From contig CAWGZV010000002.1 in the NCBI GenBank assembly GCA_963827155.1, forward strand, positions 1,364,001 to 1,428,000: a stretch of DNA of 64,000 nucleotides, in the 5' to 3' direction. Below the pieces are notes generated by a model. It saw nothing but the letters and a program-made list of their open reading frames with translations. It was not told where the DNA came from and did no database searches. Position numbers and translations under genes: made by a program. Below, in pieces: positions 18,579 through 27,291 of this stretch. The DNA is from UTCFX2 sp963827155. Its GTDB lineage: Bacteria; Chloroflexota; Anaerolineae; Anaerolineales; UBA4823. How positions within the stretch are numbered: position 1 is the stretch's first letter; every line of letters starts with the position of its first letter.

Positions 18579-19223
18579 ATGCCAGAGCCCAATAACCAAC
18601 CAGCCCGCCGCGAGCGCCAGATCGCCGCCCGTCAGGAGCAAATCCTGCACGCCGCCGCCCTCCTCTTCGCCGAACGCGGTTTTCACCGCACCACGACCAA
18701 AGATATCGCCGAAGCGGCCGATGTCGCCGAAGGCACGATCTACAATTATTTCGAGACCAAGAACGATCTGCTTTTTGCCATCCTGAGCCATCTGAGCGAA
18801 AGCGAGCTGCCGCAAGCCGGGCTTGTCCCGGGTGCAGTCGGGCAGACAGAAGACAGCACCGGGAGCGCTCGCGCCCATTTTGCCAGCCTGCTCGACCTGC
18901 GTCGGGAATACATTGTAGAGAACTCGGTCATGCTCCAGGCAATCCTCTCCGAAATCCTGGCAAATGTCGAGCTGCGCCAGCGCTATGCCGAGCAGATGCT
19001 CGCACCCACCATGGACGGGCTGGAGAAAAACCTTGCCCTGCAGATCCAGCTCGGCCAGCTCCGCGAACAGGACGTACCCGCAACGGCGCGGGTTTTAACC
19101 AGCTTGTGGATCGGCCTTTTCATCATGCAGCTTTTGGAAGACCCTCAGAAGCAGCCAAATTGGGAGCGGATCGCACGCGCCACGATCGACCTGGTGTTCG
19201 AAGGGATCTCAGCGGCTGGCTGA
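18579..19223 (+). CDS. TetR/AcrR family regulator of the ABC operon
   Basis: A 214-residue protein, intact. The DNA-binding domain covers residues about 14-65: RQEQILHAAALLFAERGFHR, TTTKDIAEAADVAEGTIYNY and FETKNDLL. The C-terminal ligand domain contains REYIVENSVMLQAILSEILA and ends in a helix IARATIDLVFEGISAAG. Directly upstream stand several TGAGTGA palindromes, the likely binding sites. The gene leads an operon with a two-part ABC permease, a membrane-fusion lipoprotein and an ATPase, so it probably controls export of a compound that is also its ligand. Confidence 0.92.
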   Translation: MPEPNNQPARRERQIAARQEQILHAAALLFAERGFHRTTTKDIAEAADVAEGTIYNYFETKNDLLFAILSHLSESELPQAGLVPGAVGQTEDSTGSARAHFASLLDLRREYIVENSVMLQAILSEILANVELRQRYAEQMLAPTMDGLEKNLALQIQLGQLREQDVPATARVLTSLWIGLFIMQLLEDPQKQPNWERIARATIDLVFEGISAAG

Positions 19224-19245
19224 TGGGATCGAACGGTGAAATCTC

Positions 19246-21492
19246 ATGTTTATCAAAAACCTTCTCCGGCGTAAAACCCGCACCCTGCTGACCATGCTTG
19301 GGATCGCGATCGGCGTCGCCGCCATTATCGGCCTGGGCGCCCTGGCAGACGGCCTGCAGTCTGGCTACGGCTCGATGCTGAAAGGCACCAGAGCCGACCT
19401 GATCCTGAGCCAGCCGGACGCTTTCGATCTCAGCTACAGCACCGTGGATGAGTCCGTCGGCGAAGAGCTGCTCAGCGCTCCGGAGGTCGCTGCAGCCAGC
19501 GGGATGATCCAGGGTTTTATCCAGGCCGAAGGCAACCCCTACTTCTTCGCCTTTGGTCACAGCCCGGGCTCTTTCGCGATCGAGCGTTATAACATCGTCC
19601 AGGGCGCCGGCTTCTCGCAGCGCCAGGCGTCGTCCTTCCGCGGCAAGCCGGTCCTGCTCGGCTCGGCCGCCGCCGAAGTGATGGATAAAACCGTCGGCGA
19701 TTCGCTGCTCTTAGGCGGCACCGTCTACCGCATCGTCGGGATCTACGAGACCGGCGACGCCTTTGAAGACAGCGGCGCCGTCCTGGAGCTTAAAGACGCC
19801 CAGGAGCTGCTGGGCCGGCCGCGCACCGTTGGCGTTTATTACATCCGGCTGAAAGACCCCTCCCTGCGCCAGCGCTTCATGGCTCGCGCCGACCGGCTTT
19901 GGCCCGACCTCAAGCTGAGCGGATCGGAAGACCTGGCGGATCAGCAGAGCATGGTGGAGTCGATGAAAGCGATGGTCTGGGGGATCGGCGGGCTGGCGAT
20001 CGTGATCGGCGGGGTCGGGATGATGAACTCGCAGCTCATGTCGGTGATGGAGCGCACCCGCGAGATCGGTGTGCTGCGGGCGGTCGGCTGGAGCAAGCGC
20101 CGTGTGCTCTGGATGATCTTGATGGAATCGATCTCCGTCTGCCTGATTGGCGGGTTCATCGGGGTTGCGATCGGCTACGGGCTGATCTCCAGCCTGTCGC
20201 GATCCACGACCCTGGTTGGATTGAATGTCGAAAATATCCGCCCGGAGCTGCTGCAGCAGGCGTTTATGGTCGTACTCATTCTCGGCCTGGTGGGCGGGCT
20301 CTACCCCGCCTGGCGGGCTTCGCGGATGGCCCCGGTGGAGGCGCTGCGCTACGAAGGCGGGAGCAGCGGCAAGAAGCTCCGCCGTCTTCCAATCGGTGGG
20401 ATGGCGGTCCAGAGCTTATGGCAGCGCTCCTCGCGCACCATCCTCACCCTGACGGTGATTGGGCTGACGGTCGGCGCGATCATCGCGATCGAAGCCGAGA
20501 TGCTGGGTTTTACCGGCCAGATGACCGATATGTTCGGCAGCACCGCCCAGATCATGGTGCGTCAGGCGGATATCGCCGATACCTCGCTCAGCGCCATCGA
20601 TGAGCGCATTGGCGATAAGATCGCCGCTTTGCCCGAAGTGCAAGATATCAGCGCGATGATGTTCGGCGTGGCGATGCTGCCGGAAACGGGCGGCTTCGTG
20701 ATCCTGCAGGCTTACCAGCCGCGCAGCTTTTTGGCCAATCGGATCAAGGTCGTCGAGGGCGAGCAGATCACCAGCAACCACGAGATCCTGATCGGGCGCG
20801 GCATCGCCGAATCCCTGCACAAAGATGTCGGCGACACCATGGACTTGAGCGGCATCCGCTACAAGGTGGTGGGGATCTATGAATCAAAAATCGGCTGGGA
20901 GGAGCTCGGGGCGATCATGACGCTGCGCGACGGTCAGGTCTTTATGGGCCGCCCAAGGAAAGCGACCCTGATTGCGGTCCGCCTGAAAGATCCGGAAGGC
21001 GCCGCAGACCTGGTCCAAACGATCAACACGGAGTTTCCAGATGTCCACGCCGCCCTGGCGAGCGACTTCGTCGACGAGCTGCCGGATATGGAGAACTCCT
21101 CGGCGATGATCGGCTCGATCTCGTTTCTCGCCATCCTGGTCGGCGGGGTGGGCGTGCTGAACACCATGCTGATGTCGGTGTTCGAGCGGACGCGGGAGAT
21201 CGGGGTGCTGCGCGCCCTGGGCTGGCGGCGGAGGCGCATCCTAGGGCTGATCCTGCGCGAAGCCGTCATCCTCGGATTGCTCGGCGGGCTGGTCGGGATC
21301 GCGGTCGCCTACGGGCTGTCGGGACTGCTCATGCAGATCCCTTCCTACGGAGATATGTTCGCACCGAGCTGGACGGCGGAGATTTTCGCTCGGTCGATCT
21401 TCGTTGCGATGGCGCTGGGCGTGCTGGGCGGGCTGTACCCGGCATTCCGCGCCACACGCCTGCAGCCGGTGGAGGCATTGAGGTATGAATAG
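19246..21492 (+). CDS. MacB/FtsX-type ABC permease, two fused copies
   Basis: A 748-residue membrane protein made of two tandem MacB-type permease units. Each has an N-terminal helix, a soluble MacB-PCD domain, and a three-helix FtsX domain. The first FtsX part reads GGVGMMNSQLMSVMERTREI and ends PVEALRYEGG. The second reads GGVGVLNTMLMSVFERTREI and ends PVEALRYE at the C-terminus. Usual MacB-type permeases have one unit and dimerise, so here the dimer is fused into one chain. The two halves are clearly related but diverged. It lies 22 bases after the TetR gene and before the fusion protein and ATPase. It probably couples ATP hydrolysis to extrusion or lipoprotein handling. Confidence 0.9.
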   Translation: MFIKNLLRRKTRTLLTMLGIAIGVAAIIGLGALADGLQSGYGSMLKGTRADLILSQPDAFDLSYSTVDESVGEELLSAPEVAAASGMIQGFIQAEGNPYFFAFGHSPGSFAIERYNIVQGAGFSQRQASSFRGKPVLLGSAAAEVMDKTVGDSLLLGGTVYRIVGIYETGDAFEDSGAVLELKDAQELLGRPRTVGVYYIRLKDPSLRQRFMARADRLWPDLKLSGSEDLADQQSMVESMKAMVWGIGGLAIVIGGVGMMNSQLMSVMERTREIGVLRAVGWSKRRVLWMILMESISVCLIGGFIGVAIGYGLISSLSRSTTLVGLNVENIRPELLQQAFMVVLILGLVGGLYPAWRASRMAPVEALRYEGGSSGKKLRRLPIGGMAVQSLWQRSSRTILTLTVIGLTVGAIIAIEAEMLGFTGQMTDMFGSTAQIMVRQADIADTSLSAIDERIGDKIAALPEVQDISAMMFGVAMLPETGGFVILQAYQPRSFLANRIKVVEGEQITSNHEILIGRGIAESLHKDVGDTMDLSGIRYKVVGIYESKIGWEELGAIMTLRDGQVFMGRPRKATLIAVRLKDPEGAADLVQTINTEFPDVHAALASDFVDELPDMENSSAMIGSISFLAILVGGVGVLNTMLMSVFERTREIGVLRALGWRRRRILGLILREAVILGLLGGLVGIAVAYGLSGLLMQIPSYGDMFAPSWTAEIFARSIFVAMALGVLGGLYPAFRATRLQPVEALRYE

Positions 21493-21563
21493 CCTCAAAC
21501 TCAGGATTTTCAAAACCATGAATTTATAAACGAGCTGCAATCATTTTTTTGGAGGATAAACCC

Positions 21564-22709
21564 ATGTTGAAATTTCACCCGCTGAAATACGTCCCGATCC
21601 TGGCCCTGGCCGGTCTGCTGCTTGGCGCCTGCTCTGGACTTGCATCCCAATCCACCCCCACCCAGGAGGCGGAGACAGTGGAGGAGGTGAAACCGGTCAT
21701 CAACGCCACCGGGAAAGCGGTTCCGGCGCATTACTCCCGGCTGAGCATCTCCGTCCCGGGGGTGGTGCGTGAGATCCTGGTGGAGGAGGGCGACCAGGTG
21801 CAGGAAGGCGATGTCTTGCTGCGGCTGAAAGGTGAAGACGATTTGAACGCCGCGATCTCCGAAGCGAAATTCGAGATCAGCGCCGCCCAGAAAGCGCTTG
21901 ACGACCTGGCAAAGAACGCAGATACGGCGAAGACCCAGGCGCTGCAGGCCATCGCCGCCCAGGAAAAGCTGGTGCGCGACGCCCGCTACCAGCTGGACAA
22001 CTTCACGCCCCCGCAGGTGCAGTCGAAGATGAGCACCACCGAAGCCCTGGATTGGGCGAAGGAGCGCCTGGATGCCGCCTACGCCGCTTTCGAGCCGTAC
22101 AAGTATTATTCGGAGACCGACAACACCCGCGAGGACCGAAAAGAAGATTACGACGACGCCCAGGCGGACTACAATGCCGCGGTCAAGCGCCTGCAGTACG
22201 AGACCGATCTTGCGGTCGCACAGGCTGACCTGCAAAAAGCCCTGGACGACTATGCGATCTGGAAAGACGGTCCCGATCCCAAGGATGTCACCGTCGCCCA
22301 GGCCCGCCTGGATAACGGGAAAGCTGCCCTGGCCGCAGCGGAGGCCAAGCTCAAAGACCTGGAGCTCCGCGCCCCCTTCTCCGGCACGGTCAGCGAGGTG
22401 AATGTCCGCGAGGGCGAGTGGGTCATCCCCGGCCAGCCGGTGCTGGTGACGGCCGACCTGGCCGATCTGCAGGTGGAGACGACCGATTTGAACGAGATCG
22501 ACGCGGCGCGGGTCAAAGTCGGCAACCCGGTGACGGTCACCTTCGACGCGTTACCCGGCGTGGAGGTCGGCGGGACGGTCAAGAGCATCGCCCCAAAATC
22601 TTCCGAAGGCTCCGGCGTGAACTACACCGCCGTGGTGGAGCTGGACGAGCTGCCCGCCCTGCTGCGCTGGGGGATGACCGCCTTCGTAGATATCCTGGTT
22701 GGAAATTAG
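21564..22709 (+). CDS. Membrane-fusion (MacA/HlyD-type) lipoprotein
   Basis: A 381-residue protein. The start is ATG 21564, with GGAGG at 21552-21556 as ribosome site. The signal ends in LLLGAC, giving lipidation at the cysteine. A biotinyl-lipoyl-like half (VPGVVREILVEEGDQVQEGD) is followed by a long coiled-coil hairpin, about residues 85-250, rich in A, K, E and Q. The lipoyl domain is completed by LRAPFSGTVSEVNVREGEWV. A beta-barrel part follows (VGNPVTVTFDALPGVEVGG, IAPKSSEGSGVNY). This is the adaptor of the MacAB-like exporter. Being a lipoprotein with no obvious outer-membrane channel gene nearby, it may work in a monoderm envelope. Confidence 0.9.
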   Translation: MLKFHPLKYVPILALAGLLLGACSGLASQSTPTQEAETVEEVKPVINATGKAVPAHYSRLSISVPGVVREILVEEGDQVQEGDVLLRLKGEDDLNAAISEAKFEISAAQKALDDLAKNADTAKTQALQAIAAQEKLVRDARYQLDNFTPPQVQSKMSTTEALDWAKERLDAAYAAFEPYKYYSETDNTREDRKEDYDDAQADYNAAVKRLQYETDLAVAQADLQKALDDYAIWKDGPDPKDVTVAQARLDNGKAALAAAEAKLKDLELRAPFSGTVSEVNVREGEWVIPGQPVLVTADLADLQVETTDLNEIDAARVKVGNPVTVTFDALPGVEVGGTVKSIAPKSSEGSGVNYTAVVELDELPALLRWGMTAFVDILVGN

Positions 22710-22768
22710 TTGTGCGTCTGGACGGTTTGCGCCGGCGGAACCCTGAAATCATGATGGGAGCAGCAGTT

Positions 22769-23677
22769 ATGGACGAATCCAAATGGATGAGCGAAGCGAC
22801 TAAGATGAGCGAAGCGACTAAGATGAGCGAAGCGACTAAGATCATCGAGACCCAAGACCTGTGCCGGGTGTACGGCGACGGCGAGTCGATCCGCGCCCTG
22901 GACCACGTCAACCTGACCGTGGCCGCCGGCGAGCTGCTGGCGGTGATGGGACCCAGCGGTAGCGGGAAGAGCACCCTGCTCAACGTCCTCGGCGCGCTGG
23001 ACCGGCCGACCAGCGGCAAGGTTTTTGTCAATGGGCAGGACCTCGCAAAAATCCGCAGCTATGACAAATTTCGCGGCCACACTGTGGGCTTCGTTTTTCA
23101 GCTCCACAACCTGCTCCCGACCCTCAACTCATTAGAAAACGTCGAAGTGCCGATGATGGGGCAGATGGGCGCCGGCGCCCGGCGCAAGCGAGCCAGGGAG
23201 CTGCTCAGTCTGGTGGGGCTGGGCGACCGGATGAAGCACCTGCCCGGCCAGCTTTCCGGCGGGCAGCGCCAGCGGGTGGCGGTGGCGCGCGCCCTGGCGA
23301 ACAAGCCGCTGATCATCCTGGCGGATGAGCCTACCGGCAACCTGGACTCGGTTTCAGGCGACGAGCTGATGGCGCTGATCAACGACTTGAACCAAAGCCA
23401 GGGCACAACCTTTATCGTGGTCACCCACGACCTGAACGTGGCGCGCCAGACCCACCGGGTGGTGATGATGGCGGACGGGCAGATCGTGCGAGACGATACC
23501 ATCGGCTCGCCCATCGAAGAAGATATCAAAGTATGGAGCCAGTCCGAGCTTGGGCGCTGCGTCCTGCGCGGCGACGCGGCCGCCCTCCAAACTCTGGGCA
23601 TCACGCCGGAGCAGATGAAAACCCTCCACACCATCTTCGACAACAGCGAGATCACCGCCGAGCACGAGCACCTCTGA
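22769..23677 (+). CDS. MacB-type ABC transporter ATPase
   Basis: About 302 residues. The start at 22769 has GGGAG eight bases upstream; an earlier ATG at 22751 or 22754 is possible. Walker A is GPSGSGKST, the Q-loop is FVFQLHNLLPTL, the signature is LSGGQRQR, Walker B is LIILADEPTGNLDS, and the switch His is in VVTHD. These are the marks of the LolD/MacB-type ATPases. The N-terminus carries three copies of MSEATK encoded by an exact 18-bp repeat (22787-22840), which the family normally lacks. About 60 extra C-terminal residues (from DDTIGSPIEEDIKV) are also unusual. It is the last gene of the operon and energises the fused permease. Confidence 0.92.
   Translation: MDESKWMSEATKMSEATKMSEATKIIETQDLCRVYGDGESIRALDHVNLTVAAGELLAVMGPSGSGKSTLLNVLGALDRPTSGKVFVNGQDLAKIRSYDKFRGHTVGFVFQLHNLLPTLNSLENVEVPMMGQMGAGARRKRARELLSLVGLGDRMKHLPGQLSGGQRQRVAVARALANKPLIILADEPTGNLDSVSGDELMALINDLNQSQGTTFIVVTHDLNVARQTHRVVMMADGQIVRDDTIGSPIEEDIKVWSQSELGRCVLRGDAAALQTLGITPEQMKTLHTIFDNSEITAEHEHL
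22787..22840 (+). repeat. Three exact 18-bp coding repeats
   Basis: ATGAGCGAAGCGACTAAG occurs three times head to tail at 22787, 22805 and 22823, encoding MSEATK each time. Each copy begins with ATG. Confidence 0.95.
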
Positions 23678-23772
23678 TCGACAGCCGCCTGATCTACCAC
23701 TGCGCCTCGCCCATTTTTAAGCCGACAGCCCGGCGGATCCAGGCAAATCCCCGACTGCGAGAAATGAAGTCC

Positions 23773-23801
23773 TTTACTTGCAATTCAGCTTCCTGTATAA
23801 T
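23773..23801 (+). promoter_or_regulatory. Promoter of the first acyltransferase gene
   Basis: TTTACT at 23773-23778 and TATAAT at 23796-23801 have a 17-base spacer. The block matches the promoter at 17401-17429 over most positions, including CCTG just before the -10. Confidence 0.6.
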
Positions 23802-23868
23802 TTATGCTGCATGTCATAAATTTCACAAGCTGGGGGATTGACCGCGTCCGATTCGTTCGGGAGGGATC

Positions 23869-25035
23869 ATGAAGTCTCCATCTGAGCTGTCCTCGCAATC
23901 CGAGCCACCTGCTCCACCTGCCGCTTCACGCCTCAATTATCTGGATAACCTGCGCATCTTCCTCACCATCCTGGTGATCTTCCACCACGCCTCGATCGCT
24001 TTCGGCGGCAGCGGGTCCTGGCTGGTGGACGACCCCAACGCCGACACCCTCTCCGAAGTGCTCCTGACCTGGTTCACCGCCGTCAACCAGTCTTATTTTA
24101 TGTCTGCCTTCTTCTTGCTGGCGGGCTTCTTCACCCCCCGCTCGCTGGAGAAGAAAGGCTCGACGGATTTCCTGTTCGACCGCCTGATCCGCCTGGGCGT
24201 GCCGCTGCTGATCTACACGACGCTGATCATCAATATCAACAACTGGCTGGTGAACGTCGTCTGGCTCGACCAGCCTTTTAACTGGATCTGGGATTACAAC
24301 CCCGGGCACCTGTGGTTCCTCCAGGCGCTGCTGCTCTTCGCGTTCATTTACGTGGGCTACCGCCTGCTCCGGTACCGCGGTGAGACCAGCGGAGGCACCC
24401 ACGTTTACCCCGACCGCTACCCGCCGAACCGGGCTCTGATTGCCTCGATCGCGGCGCTGGCGGTCGTGAGCTTCCTGGTGCGGGTCTTTATCCCGATTGG
24501 GGAGGACTTTATCGGCTTTCAGTTTGCCCATTTCACCCACTACGTCTTCTGCTTTTTCGTTGGGATCCTCGCCTACCGCAGCGGCTGGTTCGCAAAGCTC
24601 ACTCGCAAGCAGGCGCTGCCTTGGGGGATTGTCGCGCTGGTCGGGATCCCGGCATTCCTCGTGCTTGCGGTACTGGGCGGCGCGGTGGAGAACGATGCGG
24701 TCCTCGCCAGGTTTTTGGGCGGCTTTTACTGGCAGAATTTCGCCTTCACGATCTGGGAATCCACGATGCTGATCGCCGCCCTGACCTTCCTGCTCTGGTT
24801 CTTCCGCGACCATATCTCGAAAGCCGGGGCGCTGGCGGTCACCATGGCTGCCTGCGTCTATACCGTCTACATCATCCACCAGACGATCGTAGCCGCCATC
24901 GACATTTACTTCATCCAGACCAGCCTGCCGATGCTGGTGAAGTTCCTGCTCACGGGCATCATCGCCACCCCGATTTGTTTCGTGCTGGCAAACTGGATCC
25001 GCAAGATCCCGGGGGCGAAGAGGGTATTGGGTTAA
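23869..25035 (+). CDS. Acyltransferase family 3 membrane protein (copy A)
   Basis: A 388-residue protein with ten or so membrane helices. After a polar, proline/serine-rich N-terminus (residues 1-23) comes the family opening RLNYLDNLRIFLTILVIFHH, with the paired His thought to take part in acyl transfer. SAFFLLAGFFTPRSLEKKG and FDRLIRLGVPLLIYT are typical of the OpgC/OafA-like branch. These enzymes move acetyl or other acyl groups onto sugars at the outer face of the membrane. A second member lies at 27292-28419. Each is followed by a gene for a secreted TolB-like propeller, so this gene belongs to a duplicated two-gene module. Confidence 0.88.
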   Translation: MKSPSELSSQSEPPAPPAASRLNYLDNLRIFLTILVIFHHASIAFGGSGSWLVDDPNADTLSEVLLTWFTAVNQSYFMSAFFLLAGFFTPRSLEKKGSTDFLFDRLIRLGVPLLIYTTLIININNWLVNVVWLDQPFNWIWDYNPGHLWFLQALLLFAFIYVGYRLLRYRGETSGGTHVYPDRYPPNRALIASIAALAVVSFLVRVFIPIGEDFIGFQFAHFTHYVFCFFVGILAYRSGWFAKLTRKQALPWGIVALVGIPAFLVLAVLGGAVENDAVLARFLGGFYWQNFAFTIWESTMLIAALTFLLWFFRDHISKAGALAVTMAACVYTVYIIHQTIVAAIDIYFIQTSLPMLVKFLLTGIIATPICFVLANWIRKIPGAKRVLG

Positions 25036-25060
25036 AGAGATCCACCACAGAAAAGATCCA

Positions 25061-25139
25061 ACCACAAAGACGCAGAGCACACTGAGATTATCATTTTAAT
25101 ATTCTCTGTGAAATCCGTGTCTCTGTGGTATTTTTTTCT
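25061..25139. terminator. CACAGAG-type inverted repeat with T-tract
   Basis: ACCACAAAGACGCAGAGCAC at 25061-25080 (arm continuing to 25087) pairs with the right arm at 25103-25129, which ends GTGTCTCTGTGGT. Ten bases of mainly T follow. It sits just after the acyltransferase stop and probably ends its transcript. Confidence 0.55.
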
Positions 25140-25171
25140 TTTTTAATAGTTGTGAAATTAACATAACCGGT

Positions 25172-25200
25172 TTGCGAAAATAGAACATTTATGCTATTAT
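25172..25200 (+). promoter_or_regulatory. Promoter upstream of the broken propeller gene
   Basis: TTGCGA at 25172-25177 and TATTAT at 25195-25200 are 17 bases apart. If used, it leaves a leader of about 285 bases before the ATG at 25492. Confidence 0.5.
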
Positions 25201-25311
25201 ACTATCATGAATATTCCGGCGCCAATTCACCTCCGGTCAGGTTCATTTTGCCAGATATCCAATGCACCTTTTCGCCATGGTCAGTGCAGCTTTACCTCGC
25301 CTGAAAGGAGT

Positions 25312-25345
25312 ATTCGTTCCTCTTCGTTTTTTTTTTGGAACGAAT
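25312..25345 (+). other. Leader hairpin with a T10 loop
   Basis: ATTCGTTCC at 25312-25320 pairs perfectly with GGAACGAAT at 25337-25345. The loop ends in ten T residues. It lies inside the long leader of the gene at 25492. No riboswitch family that I know is recognisable, and the rest of 25201-25490 shows no gene. Confidence 0.4.
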
Positions 25346-25491
25346 AGGCTCCCCCCTCAACCCTGCCTGTCTCCGGCATCCGGCATTCGCCAGTCTGCCT
25401 GCCGATGTTGACTCTCCTCGAGAAAAATGTTACAAACGAGGCGGGGGTTGTTCCGGTTTTTTTTCTCTAATACGATTGGGGAGGGATAGCG

Positions 25492-27148
25492 ATGAAAACC
25501 AGGCAGAAGGATTCCCGATCTTTCCACACAATCTCCTGGAAAGTCCTGTGTGCCTCACTGCTCTGCCTGCTGCTGGCTGTTATACCGATAAATCCAGCCT
25601 CTGCCGTCCTGCAGGTCCTCAACCTCAAGCTTAGCGGCGACATGCCCGACACCGGCTCGGTGGGCGGGCGCGATCTAAGCCCAGATGGATCGTGGGTCGT
25701 CTTCACCGCCGACCTGGAAACCGACGGGATCAAAGAGCTGTACAGCGTTCCAACCCAAGGGGGTGAGCCGGTCAAGATCAGCGGTGCGATGGTGGAAAAC
25801 GGAAAGGTCAACAGCTTCGAGATCTCTCCAGACAGCCAGTGGGTGGTCTATCTCGCCGACCAGGATATCGACCAGGTGATTGAGCTGTACTGCGCCCCGA
25901 TAGACGGTTCGGCGCCGCCGCATAAGTTGAATACCCCAATCGTCCCCGCCGGTGAGGCGGTGGTAGTCGTGTTTTTCGAGATATCCCCCGACAGCGGGAT
26001 CGTAGCCTATCTCGTGGAAACAGACGGCGGCGAGCGCGATGGACCTGTACAACGTCGATATCGAGGGCGGGACCCCGCGGCTGCATGTCAGCCTGGCGTC
26101 TGGAGAGGGCGGGCTGATCATGGACGTACAGATCACCCCAGACAGCACGCGGGTGATCTATTCAATTAAATTTGACGATACCTTACCGGTGATCCTGTAC
26201 TCTGCGCCAATTTCTGGCGGGATCGGGGACGAGCTGACACCGATGATCTGGGATCGGTCCGGGGTCAGCCAATTCAAGATCTCGCCGGACAGCGCCTATG
26301 CGGTATACACCGCCGATAAGCTCAACAACAACGCGGTCGAGCTTTACAGCGTCACAATTTCCGGGGCGGCGAATGTCCGCATCAACCCGGCTTTTGCTAG
26401 CGGAAGATCGATCCGCTCTTTTGAAATCACGCCGACTACCCTGAGCGGGGTTTATGGTGTGGTTTACATGGCAGACCAGGAAACCGCCAACAAGGATGGA
26501 GCTCTACGGCGTCCCGATAACAGGAGGAGGAGGGTACGTCAAATATAATGGGGCTCTGATCGCAAACGGGAACGTGATCGAGTTCAAGATCAGCCCAAAC
26601 AGCGCGAAAGTGGTATTTCGGGCTGACTCGGATGTCGATTGTATATGAGCTGTACTCGGTTGGGATTCTCGGTGCAAATCGGGTCCGCCTGCATTCGATC
26701 TTGGGCGGCGGTGAAGAGGTCAACGAATTCAGGATCTCTCCCGATAGCCAGAAAGTGGTCTACCAGCGGCAAGGTCGACACCGAATCTACGACGACCTGT
26801 ACGCCGCCTGGATCGACGGCAGCGCTTATATCCCACTCACCGATGTCGAAGAGCGGCAGCATCTACTTGCGCACAAATTTTGAGATCTCACCCAACAGCC
26901 AGGAGTGGCTATTTATTGCCGATTTCGAGACCTTCCATGAGGGCAACCTTTACAGCGTGTCGATCTTCGGCGGGGGGCTGTTAAAGGTGAACATGCCGAT
27001 GGCAGGTGCCGGGCACAGATGTGTGGAGCTTCATCATCATGCGGACAATAAATCGGTGGTCTATACCGCGGACGCGTTTATCGACCAAAAAATCGAGCTG
27101 TTCCACGCCTCCGCTGGCCACCCGCTTGTATATGCCGTGACTGAATAA
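25492..27148 (+). pseudogene. Broken TolB/PD40-type secreted propeller protein
   Basis: The start is sound: GGGGAGGG, then ATG, then a signal peptide around VLCASLLCLLLAVIPINPAS. PD40 repeats follow (LSPDGSWVVFTADLETDGI, ISPDSQWVVYLADQDIDQVI). The reading then jumps frame near 26030 (to MDLYNVDIEGGTPRLH), near 26495 (to MELYGVPITGGGGYVKYNGA), near 26640 (to YELYSVGILGANRVRLHSIL) and again near 26860 (to FEISPNSQEWLFIADFETF). So it has at least four breaks. It is paralogous repeat by repeat to the intact gene at 28464-30107. Its end (KIELFHASAGHP) lacks the paralogue's LPL tail. With this many breaks it is probably a real pseudogene, although base-calling errors may add to it. Confidence 0.82.
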
Positions 27149-27163
27149 ACCATAAATGAAATC

Positions 27164-27258
27164 CAGAGACACGGAGACCACAGAGCATTTTTATCTATTC
27201 TTTAATTCATTGAGAGTTTATAAAGAAAACTCTGTGTCTCTCACTCTGTGTCTTTGTG
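27164..27258. repeat. CACAGAG-type intergenic inverted repeat
   Basis: CAGAGACACGGAGACCACAG at 27164-27183 and CTCTGTGTCTCTCACTCTGT at 27230-27249 are imperfect inverse complements around an AT-rich loop. The element fills the gap between the broken propeller and the second acyltransferase. Confidence 0.5.
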
Positions 27259-27291
27259 TTATTTCTTTATTAAAATCAAGGAATTAAGTAA

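Noticed and set aside
25201..25490. Riboswitch in the long leader of the broken propeller gene
   Set aside because: Only one hairpin with a T-rich loop is visible; none of the known riboswitch cores could be recognised.
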